Assembly (NCBI RefSeq): GCF_012927185.1
Contig: NZ_JABBGB010000003.1
Coordinates: 1,116,001 to 1,180,000, forward strand
From: Pseudoflavitalea sp. G-6-1-2
Lineage (GTDB): Bacteria; Bacteroidota; Bacteroidia; Chitinophagales; Chitinophagaceae
Direction: 5' to 3'
DNA: 64,000 nt
A program made the position numbers and the translations under genes. This document shows positions 49,044-56,815 of the stretch, in pieces; the first letter of the stretch is position 1, and each line of letters begins with the position of its first letter. Under the pieces are notes generated by a model that saw only the letters and a program-made list of their open reading frames with translations, was not told where the DNA came from and did no database searches.

Positions 49044-50219
49044 ATGAAATATAAACTTAGTTTCTGTACCGCCTTCCTGATGCTGCTGCTGTTGGCAGGA
49101 TGCCGCAAAACAGATTTCGCAGCAGTGGAAAGTCCCGCATATATCCGGGTGTTCAACAGCCTTGATTTCAACACCACTGTAGATAATAAAGACGCACCCC
49201 AGCCATTTCTGGTGATGCTGATAGACCCCGTGCTCGATAAAGACGGTATTCCTGAAAGCGCCGCCATTACCGGCGACTTCCTCGATAAACGCGATGCCTG
49301 GGCCAGACCTTACCCCGATGCAGTGAACACTACACTGTGGCAGAAAGAATATCCCGGCACACTCAAAGTGCTGGCTGCTCCCATCCTCAACGGATACGAT
49401 CTCAGCAGCTGGGCGCAGGTTCCATCGGGAAAACACCGCATCATATTTCAGACAAGACCTTACAACCAAACACCGTTTTTCAGTCTGGAGAAAAAACTCC
49501 GCGGCGTATCCATCATCGATACCACTATCGAAATGGGCGTAAGAGAAGTATATACCATGCAGGTGTTGCAGAAAAATTATCAGTCGCCCAAAACCATCCT
49601 GTATGTGCGCAACGAAAATTTTGTAAAGCAGCCGCTCAGCGATTCGATGGTGTATGTTAATTTCTATAACCTCAGCTCCGAAGGATTTTTTGATGTGGCA
49701 AAAACAGAGAAAGATCCGAACGATGTTCCCAATAAACTGATGGGAGACAGAATGGGCGTGTATTTCAGCCTTACCAGCAGTAAGAGCAACAGCCCTAAAC
49801 CTGTAGCCGGTTTCACCAATGTACCGATGGGAGCCATTATCAGATCGCATAAACCGGAGGCGGCGCCTTATTACAGTTTTCCATTATTTGCCGATACCAG
49901 CGCTTCAAAAATATTCACCGGCAATATGGGACAATATTTCGCATTCTGTGCGCCGGGTTATACACCAGATATCATTCCTCCCTTCGAAACACCGGTAGGC
50001 GTATTTACAGGAGTGGCATTGGGCGATTATGGAGATGATGCCGGAAGCCAGTTCTGGCCTTACAAGATCAAAGGAGATCTGCGTACCGGCATGGTGGTGA
50101 GCATCCATTCCGGAAAGGACAATCCTAAATCTTTCTCAACCATCAATACAGTTGAATACATCAACAAGAAATTCTATCTCACTACCATTCAGCGCAAATT
50201 TGAACCGCCTACCTACTAA
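49044..50219 (+). CDS. Surface lipoprotein of unknown family (fasciclin locus)
   Basis: The ATG at 49044, ten bases after the previous stop, gives 391 residues with lipobox Cys20 (LLLLAGCRKTDFAAVE). Early IRVFNSLDFNTTVDNKD and later YVNFYNLSSEGFFDVAKTEKD segments recall the RVFNxS strands of DUF4397-type proteins, so it may be a divergent relative of its upstream neighbour, but I cannot assign a family. A YTMQVLQKNYQSPKTILYVRNENF stretch and a long C-terminal part without repeats follow. It is fixed in the operon between the DUF4397-like and first FAS1 genes. Confidence 0.75.
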   Translation: MKYKLSFCTAFLMLLLLAGCRKTDFAAVESPAYIRVFNSLDFNTTVDNKDAPQPFLVMLIDPVLDKDGIPESAAITGDFLDKRDAWARPYPDAVNTTLWQKEYPGTLKVLAAPILNGYDLSSWAQVPSGKHRIIFQTRPYNQTPFFSLEKKLRGVSIIDTTIEMGVREVYTMQVLQKNYQSPKTILYVRNENFVKQPLSDSMVYVNFYNLSSEGFFDVAKTEKDPNDVPNKLMGDRMGVYFSLTSSKSNSPKPVAGFTNVPMGAIIRSHKPEAAPYYSFPLFADTSASKIFTGNMGQYFAFCAPGYTPDIIPPFETPVGVFTGVALGDYGDDAGSQFWPYKIKGDLRTGMVVSIHSGKDNPKSFSTINTVEYINKKFYLTTIQRKFEPPTY

Positions 50220-50229
50220 CAAATCAATC

Positions 50230-51318
50230 ATGAAAAAAATATCCAGCATATCAATTTGCGCACTGCTGATGCTGATGATGGCAGCAGGTTGCAAAAAAGA
50301 AGATCTCACTGCGCCGGCAGACAGAACAACGCTGCCGCGGAATATGGGAGAGTTTATCGAAAACAATTATGACCTGAGCATTCTGAAAGCTGCCCTGATT
50401 AAAACCGGAATGATGAACGACCTGAAACAGCCGGGCGCTTTCACCATGTTTGCTCCGGATAACAAAGCTTTCAATCAGATCGGTATCACGGAAGAATCAA
50501 TCGCTGCAATGAATACCGATAGTCTGAAGTTCATACTCCAGTATCACCTGATTGCAGACAGGTATTATGTTTCAAACTTTCCGGTGCAGTTGGACAATGT
50601 GTATAAAACGCAGAACGGAAAAGAGCTGTATGTAAGCATTTCAAAGCAACAATCGCAGGGAGCCAACAATAAAGATACCTATGTGAACGGAGTACCTGTA
50701 ATGCCCGAAGCCAAAAGAAATATCCCTTTATCGAATGGCGTGCTGCATATACTTTTTCGTCCATTGAATATTTCAACCGGAACGGTGCAGGATTACATCG
50801 CATCCAGATCGGAGCTGTCGCTTTTTGCAGCCATCATGAAAAAATTCAATCATTGGGATGATCTGAAAAGCAAACCGCTGCTGACCGTGTACGCTCCGGT
50901 GAATGATGCATTCTTAGCTTATGGATTAACAGCCGACAGCATTGCGAAGATCAATCCTGCTACATTCAATCCGCTGGTGTTCGATGTATATCTGCTGCAA
51001 ATGAAGTCTGCCAGAGTGTTTGCCAGTGATGCCGCTACGCTTACGGAGAACGGCACTCAGCCTATCAGCAATGGCATTATGATACAGCCAGATTATGCAA
51101 TGAATCCGGGCTATACGTTTTCTACCTACAATTTCACGGAAATCGCCACACTCTGGATCTACAAAAAGGCCATAAACGGAATCTGGGACGTAAACCCCCA
51201 CGGCAACGCTACTGTGTATTACGCAGGAGGATTGAACTACTCCAATAAACTCAACAGCAATGGCGTGGTGCATACGATCGATCAACTGATTTTCGATCCA
51301 GCCAGGTTCCGCAAATAA
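50230..51318 (+). CDS. Fasciclin (FAS1) domain lipoprotein 1
   Basis: The ATG at 50230 gives 362 residues with lipobox Cys21 (MAAGCKKEDLTAP). Two FAS1 domains are visible. The first is ~40-182, with FTMFAPDNKAFNQIGI and the closing NGVLHILFRPL. The second is ~188-358, with LTVYAPVNDAFLAYGL and NGVVHTIDQLIF. FAS1 domains are ancient cell-adhesion modules; in bacteria some bind glycans or take part in surface attachment. The CKKED start fits export to the outer surface. It is the first of three consecutive FAS1 lipoproteins, 10 bp after the previous gene. Confidence 0.92.
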   Translation: MKKISSISICALLMLMMAAGCKKEDLTAPADRTTLPRNMGEFIENNYDLSILKAALIKTGMMNDLKQPGAFTMFAPDNKAFNQIGITEESIAAMNTDSLKFILQYHLIADRYYVSNFPVQLDNVYKTQNGKELYVSISKQQSQGANNKDTYVNGVPVMPEAKRNIPLSNGVLHILFRPLNISTGTVQDYIASRSELSLFAAIMKKFNHWDDLKSKPLLTVYAPVNDAFLAYGLTADSIAKINPATFNPLVFDVYLLQMKSARVFASDAATLTENGTQPISNGIMIQPDYAMNPGYTFSTYNFTEIATLWIYKKAINGIWDVNPHGNATVYYAGGLNYSNKLNSNGVVHTIDQLIFDPARFRK

Positions 51319-51330
51319 AAAAACTTACAC

Positions 51331-52524
51331 ATGATCTATACAATACCACATAACAAATTCTTTACAGCGCTGCTGGTGCTGGCGGTGGCCTTCGTTGGTT
51401 GCCGTAAAAAAGATGTAATGCCTGAGCCGGTAGGAGAGCCGGTGCCATTTACCGGCGCCACCAAAAAATGGCAGCAACTGATTGAGGAAGGCAACAACTT
51501 TTCGCTCTTTCAGGCAGCCCTCAAAAGGTCGTCGCTGAACACCATTATCGAAAAGAGCGGCTCGGCATTTTTAACCTTCTTTCTTCCGGTGAACAAAGCC
51601 ATGGAAGAAGCCGGCTGGACTTTAGACAAGATCAATGCTGCAGATCCGAAGCATCTGGACAGCATGCTTACCTATTGCATCGTTGCCGGACAAACACTTC
51701 CCGGCGCATTCACAAGCCCCGGAAGTAAAACACTGGCCACGCTTTCGAAACGCGATGATGTGCCCAATTTCTCTTCTTCACAGTTGTATACCGATTTTCT
51801 TTTTGTGGGTTCGCACAATGACAGTGTTTGTGTAAACGGACAAACACAATCCAAATGGAGCGAAGCTCAGCTGGCCACCAACGGCGCGATATATCCGGTT
51901 AGCAGAATGGTGCCGCGTCCCACAAAGACACTTATTCAATATATCGCTGAAGATCCCAGACTGGAATTTTACAGTGAAGCAATCCGCATCAACGATAGTT
52001 TGTATACATCCGAATGGCGCGATATTCAGGTAGTGATGGCGCTCACCGGTGGCCCTTCGGTAGCACAGCATACACTTTTTGCGCCTTCAAACGAAGCATT
52101 CAAAAAAGCAGGCTTTCAGTCTGTAGACGATATCAGAAATTATTCTCTGGCCACATGGCCGATCCCCTGGCCTGAAACTGGGGAAGATGGATACTTTCAT
52201 GTCCCTGTTACTTCCATGGATACATTGTTGTTCCCTCATGGTACTGGTCTGTATCAGATATTGGGAGGAAAAGACCTTTCTGGTCCGGTTTTCTTCACCA
52301 ACGATCTCATCGATAACGGAGCTTCATTAACGGGTATGCCACTCACTACTTCCAGTCCGGGTTATCTGCCTCCTTTATTTATTCCGCTTGCATTCAGTAG
52401 TCCGGATAAAGAGCCGCTGATAAAACTGCTGAAATCGAACAGGCAACCGGTGCCGATCGCAGATAAGAATATCCGAACGCTGAATGGCGTGATCCACGTG
52501 GTAGACAACCTCTTTATGCCTTAG
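51331..52524 (+). CDS. Fasciclin (FAS1) domain lipoprotein 2
   Basis: 397 residues, lipobox Cys24 (AFVGCRKKDVMPE). The first FAS1 domain is ~45-195 (FSLFQAALKRSSLNTII, then FLTFFLPVNKAMEEAGW). The second is ~200-395 (HTLFAPSNEAFKKAGF, then LNGVIHVVDNLFMP at the very C-terminus). The domain pair is more divergent than in its neighbours: the first copy ends in NGAIYPVSRMVP instead of the usual NGxxHxID. It lies 12 bp after FAS1 gene 1. A role as one surface component of a three-part FAS1 set is likely. Confidence 0.9.
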   Translation: MIYTIPHNKFFTALLVLAVAFVGCRKKDVMPEPVGEPVPFTGATKKWQQLIEEGNNFSLFQAALKRSSLNTIIEKSGSAFLTFFLPVNKAMEEAGWTLDKINAADPKHLDSMLTYCIVAGQTLPGAFTSPGSKTLATLSKRDDVPNFSSSQLYTDFLFVGSHNDSVCVNGQTQSKWSEAQLATNGAIYPVSRMVPRPTKTLIQYIAEDPRLEFYSEAIRINDSLYTSEWRDIQVVMALTGGPSVAQHTLFAPSNEAFKKAGFQSVDDIRNYSLATWPIPWPETGEDGYFHVPVTSMDTLLFPHGTGLYQILGGKDLSGPVFFTNDLIDNGASLTGMPLTTSSPGYLPPLFIPLAFSSPDKEPLIKLLKSNRQPVPIADKNIRTLNGVIHVVDNLFMP

Positions 52525-52541
52525 GCTAAAAACACTGAACA

Positions 52542-53525
52542 ATGAAACAATTGCTATACACCTGCATGGCGGCGCTTGCACTCGCAGCCTGCAGCAAGAA
52601 CGATAAAACATTGCCGGAGAAGGAGAGTGATCTCTCCAACCGTCTCACTTTTATCATCGACGACAATAAATTCAATTTCTCTTACTTCAACACGGCGCTT
52701 GGCCGTACAGCTTACAAAAAGAAGCTGGGAGAGGAAGGGCCTTTCACTGTGCTGGTCCCCGATAACAACGCTTTCATCCGAAATGGATATAGTACTGAGA
52801 ATTCAGTGCTCACCGAAGATGCAGCCATACTCAACAACATCGTTCCTTATCATATTATCGATGGTATCTGGGACTTTACTAAACTGCCTTTTGCATTCAA
52901 TCAGGAGATCAGCTCCATCACAGGTGCAAGCATGTACATAACGCGATGGGTAAAGAATCAGGATACTGTTCTTACCATCAACGGATCGCGCGTGATCAGC
53001 AGAAACCTGAAAGCCAGCAATGGCACCATACAGGCCATCGACCAGCTGCTGCAGCCGATGGTGCACAAGCGTCTCTCAGATCTGGCAGCAGCTGATACTA
53101 CACTCACCTGGTTTAATGTGGCGTTGCAACATGCCGATATGAAATCGTTGCTGGAGACCAACAAAGCTTACACTGTATTCGCACCATCGAACAAGGCTTT
53201 CCGCGAAGCGGGATATCCCACTATCGAATCTGTATTGAATGCAGATGCAACGGTGATAAAGAATCTCCTTCGCTACCAGCTATTCGAAGGCCGCCGATTC
53301 GTTTACGATTACATACTCACTACCGGCGCTGCTGAAGTGTCTGATCAGGCGATGCTCAATGGCAATCCCATTCAGGTATCGCTGACCAAAACAGGCATCA
53401 ACTATACAGGCATTAAAGTAAAAGGACTGAGCAATGCCACATACTCAAACATTCTAAAAGGCAATCTGCTGGCAGGCAATGGCGTGATGCATATCATCGA
53501 CCAGGTGCTGAAAGAAAACCAGTAA
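52542..53525 (+). CDS. Fasciclin (FAS1) domain lipoprotein 3
   Basis: 327 residues, lipobox Cys17 (LALAACSKNDKTLPE). The first FAS1 domain is ~33-170 (FTVLVPDNNAFIRNGY, NGTIQAIDQLLQP). The second is ~175-326 (YTVFAPSNKAFREAGYPT, GNGVMHIIDQVLKENQ). Each keeps the FAS1 box 1 (T-V-x-x-P-x-N-x-A-F) and box 2 (NG-x-x-H/Q-x-I-D). It is 17 bp after FAS1 gene 2 and 11 bp before the Oar-like receptor. Confidence 0.92.
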   Translation: MKQLLYTCMAALALAACSKNDKTLPEKESDLSNRLTFIIDDNKFNFSYFNTALGRTAYKKKLGEEGPFTVLVPDNNAFIRNGYSTENSVLTEDAAILNNIVPYHIIDGIWDFTKLPFAFNQEISSITGASMYITRWVKNQDTVLTINGSRVISRNLKASNGTIQAIDQLLQPMVHKRLSDLAAADTTLTWFNVALQHADMKSLLETNKAYTVFAPSNKAFREAGYPTIESVLNADATVIKNLLRYQLFEGRRFVYDYILTTGAAEVSDQAMLNGNPIQVSLTKTGINYTGIKVKGLSNATYSNILKGNLLAGNGVMHIIDQVLKENQ

Positions 53526-53536
53526 AAATATTCCCC

Positions 53537-56500
53537 ATGAAACAGATCCTGCGTATTTGCTTTCTGCTTTGTATGGTACTGATTGGCACACATGGCTGGA
53601 GCCAGGAAACCAACGGCGCTATCACCGGAAAGATAACAGACGATAAAAAAGAACCATTGGCTGGTGCATCTGTCACTGCCATTCACGAACCATCCGGAAC
53701 CAGCTATGGCATTGCCACAGGCGCCGATGGAAGATATTATCTCCCCGGTCTCCGTATCGGTGGACCTTACACCCTGAAAATTACAATGGCTGGAAGAGCA
53801 CCGCAGGCGATCAGTTCCATAACCGTTCGTCTCGGTGAGCCATTGCAATTGAATGTAACAATCACTGCTTCGGAAAAAGAACTGGCTTCTGTTGAAGTGA
53901 AAGCCCGCAAAGGAGCTGCCAGAGCCAATTCTACAGGTGCAGGACTCAATATCGGAAGAACGCAGCTGAATTCGATGCCCACCATCAGCCGCAGCATTCA
54001 GGACATCACCAAACTTGTTCCGCAAGGCTCTAAGGACAATTCATTTGCAGGAACCAATTTCCGTTACAACAATATTACCATCGACGGAGCTATCAATAAC
54101 GATGCGATCGGGTTCAGTCCTTCGAGCGGAGGCATCACCGGCAGCTCAGGCATGCCCGGATCGAGCACGCGCTCCAATGCCATTTCGCTCGATGCCATCG
54201 AAGACATGCAGGTATATCTTGCACCCTACGATGTTAAGATCGGCAACTTCACCGGAGGCAGCATCAACGCTGTAACACGCAGCGGTACCAACAAAGTAAC
54301 CGGCTCCGTGTATGGATTTGGCAGAAATGCCACCATCACCGGAAAAGATAAAACCGGATCAACCGGTAAAATGAAATCCGACTTCCACGATTATCAGGCA
54401 GGTTTCAGAGTAGGTTTCCCCATCATCAAAAACAAACTCTTTTTCTTCACCAACGAAGAGATCACCAGTCGCCGCGATCCGGTGCAACTGCTGGCCGGAA
54501 GCCCTGAAACTGCGGGTATTCTCAGTGCCGAAGATGCAGACAAGATCCGAACGGAAACCGTGAAGCGTTATGGCAATCGTTTCGATCCCGGTACTGCAGG
54601 TGATTACAATGCCTGGTCGCGTTCACAGAAATTCTTCAACCGCATCGACTGGAATATCAATGCCAGACATCAGCTGAGTCTTCGCAACAACACCATTTTC
54701 TCCAAAGCGATGAACATGGATCGTGATCAGCAGGATTTCCGGTTCAGCAGCATGGCTTACGAACAAAGCAATAACCAGCATTCAACTGTGCTCGAACTGA
54801 AGAGCCGTTTCAATGGAGGATGGAGCAACAGCTTCATCGCAGGATACAGCGCCGTGCATGATAAACGCTCACCCACCGCAGACCCTGCATTGCCGCAGGT
54901 GCAGGTGGCAGGCCGCACTCCGGGCACTACCATTTATTTTGGTACCGACCGCGAAGCGAGCATCTTCAATATGAAACAACGCACTATCGAGATCACCGAT
55001 AACGTAACGCTGAGAAAAGGAAAACATACTATCCTCATCGGAACGCACAACGAGTTGTATCGCATCAACTACGGATTTGTAAACAGCTGGAATGGCCGTG
55101 TAGACTATCTCAGCGTGGAAGACTATCTCGCCAACAAACCATACCGCGTTCGCGGCAGCTACAATTTCAACAACAATAACCGCGATTATATTCTTGCCAA
55201 TCCCGAAGCGGTGTTCAATGTGAACATGCATAGCCTGTATGCGCAGGACGAAATTCAGGTGACAGACAAACTGAAGCTGATCCCCGGTCTTCGTGCAGAC
55301 TACACCTGGCTTCCTCAAAAGCCAGCCATGAGCGAGCAGGTGCAGAACGCCATTACCGATAACGCATTCGGAACAACCTACACGTACACACCGCTCAACA
55401 GAATCAACAACAACTACCTCAACAAAGTGCAGTTGTCGCCACGACTTGGATTCAGGTATGATGTGAAAGGAGATCAGAGCATCATCATCCGCGGTGGAAC
55501 AGGATTGTTCACCGGCCGCATTCCATTCGCATGGCTGGCATATGCTTACTACAACAACGGCATCAACTACGGATCATTCGATCAGAAAGCAGACACGAAA
55601 GTATTTGTTCCCGGTTCTGATCCATTACTCGCTGGGCCCAACGGCATAGCGGGATTCATTGAACAGAACGGTGCTGTGATCAACAACAGAAATTCAGGAA
55701 AAACACAGGTGGATGTAATCGATAACGGATTTGTAATGCCGCAGGTTTGGCGCAGCAGCGTAGCGCTCGATTACAGTACTGAAAGCGGATACAAATTCGG
55801 ATTCGAAGCCCTCTTTACCAAAACGCTGAAGGATGTGATGTTTCAACAGATCAATATCAAAGACGATCCAAAATATTATCCTTACGATAAAAACAAAGAG
55901 CAACCCATCTACAGTGGAACAGTTGATCCCCGTTTCTCCAACGCTTATCTGCTGAGCAATACAAAGCAGGGTTATCGTTACAGTCTCACTGCAACTGTGA
56001 GCCGCACATATGCGTTTGGATTGAATGCCTCGCTGGCCTACACCTATGGTGGATCGAAAGATATCTCCAATGGTATCCGCAACTCAATGGAAAGCAACTG
56101 GCAGCTGAATCAGGCGCTGAGCCCCAACAATCCCGGACTGGCATGGTCTAACTTCGATCTTCGCCATCGTATTGTTGCCAATGCCACTTACAGAAAAGCC
56201 TGGAACGATCATTGGACAAGCTCCCTCACTGTATTCGCTACGGCTCAGTCCGGAAGTCCGTTTACCTATGGTGTTGTCAACAACAGCGTACAGGGATTGC
56301 CACAGCAAACAAGTTTGCTTTTTATTCCGCAACGTGAAGAAGCAGTGAAATTCTTTCAGGATTATACTGGTCAGAATGGGCATTCAATCACAGCAGCCGC
56401 GCAGGCTGCAGCATTCAATGCCTATATCGATGGCGACAAATACCTGCGCACACGCAGAGGGCAATTCACAGAACGCAATGCAGGCCGTACACCATGGAAT

Positions 56501-56797
56501 GTGCAGGCAGACCTTCACTTTGTACAGGAGTACAAACTCACAAACGGACATGCCATCAGTTTCACCATCGACATCATCAACTTCACCAACCTCATCAACA
56601 GCAGCTGGGGAAGGATCTATTTTTCACCGAATACATTCAACTCAACAGCGAGTGTAGGCTTAACACCTGCATTCCCTGCGAAGCAGAATCCTGAAGGTTA
56701 TCCGGTGTACACATTCGATAATCCGGGCAAACCATATTCTGTGGATTTCTTCAATTCGAGAGCACAGATGCAGATGGGCATCAGGTATTCATTCTAG
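53537..56797 (+). CDS. Oar-like TonB-dependent outer membrane receptor
   Basis: 1086 residues with a signal peptide (MVLIGTHGWSQ). A carboxypeptidase-regulatory-like domain spans ~24-110 (GAITGKITDDKKEPLAGASV, then GLRIGGPYTLKITMAG). The plug has ISRSIQDITKLVPQGSKD and RYNNITIDGAINNDAIG, then YDVKIGNFTGGSINAVTRSGTNK. The barrel is long and ends MQMGIRYSF. The Oar group (named after the Myxococcus protein) includes receptors linked to protein export and surface changes as well as import. This one has no STN domain and no SusD. It is the second TonB receptor of the same operon and follows three FAS1 lipoproteins. Confidence 0.92.
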   Translation: MKQILRICFLLCMVLIGTHGWSQETNGAITGKITDDKKEPLAGASVTAIHEPSGTSYGIATGADGRYYLPGLRIGGPYTLKITMAGRAPQAISSITVRLGEPLQLNVTITASEKELASVEVKARKGAARANSTGAGLNIGRTQLNSMPTISRSIQDITKLVPQGSKDNSFAGTNFRYNNITIDGAINNDAIGFSPSSGGITGSSGMPGSSTRSNAISLDAIEDMQVYLAPYDVKIGNFTGGSINAVTRSGTNKVTGSVYGFGRNATITGKDKTGSTGKMKSDFHDYQAGFRVGFPIIKNKLFFFTNEEITSRRDPVQLLAGSPETAGILSAEDADKIRTETVKRYGNRFDPGTAGDYNAWSRSQKFFNRIDWNINARHQLSLRNNTIFSKAMNMDRDQQDFRFSSMAYEQSNNQHSTVLELKSRFNGGWSNSFIAGYSAVHDKRSPTADPALPQVQVAGRTPGTTIYFGTDREASIFNMKQRTIEITDNVTLRKGKHTILIGTHNELYRINYGFVNSWNGRVDYLSVEDYLANKPYRVRGSYNFNNNNRDYILANPEAVFNVNMHSLYAQDEIQVTDKLKLIPGLRADYTWLPQKPAMSEQVQNAITDNAFGTTYTYTPLNRINNNYLNKVQLSPRLGFRYDVKGDQSIIIRGGTGLFTGRIPFAWLAYAYYNNGINYGSFDQKADTKVFVPGSDPLLAGPNGIAGFIEQNGAVINNRNSGKTQVDVIDNGFVMPQVWRSSVALDYSTESGYKFGFEALFTKTLKDVMFQQINIKDDPKYYPYDKNKEQPIYSGTVDPRFSNAYLLSNTKQGYRYSLTATVSRTYAFGLNASLAYTYGGSKDISNGIRNSMESNWQLNQALSPNNPGLAWSNFDLRHRIVANATYRKAWNDHWTSSLTVFATAQSGSPFTYGVVNNSVQGLPQQTSLLFIPQREEAVKFFQDYTGQNGHSITAAAQAAAFNAYIDGDKYLRTRRGQFTERNAGRTPWNVQADLHFVQEYKLTNGHAISFTIDIINFTNLINSSWGRIYFSPNTFNSTASVGLTPAFPAKQNPEGYPVYTFDNPGKPYSVDFFNSRAQMQMGIRYSF

Positions 56798-56815
56798 TAC
56801 AATCAATACAAGACA

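Noticed and set aside
48044-49267. A 407-residue open frame on the minus strand opposite the DUF4397-like gene
   Set aside because: The sequence is cysteine- and histidine-rich without domain features, and it overlaps a plus-strand lipoprotein gene with proper signal and operon context. It is a shadow frame.
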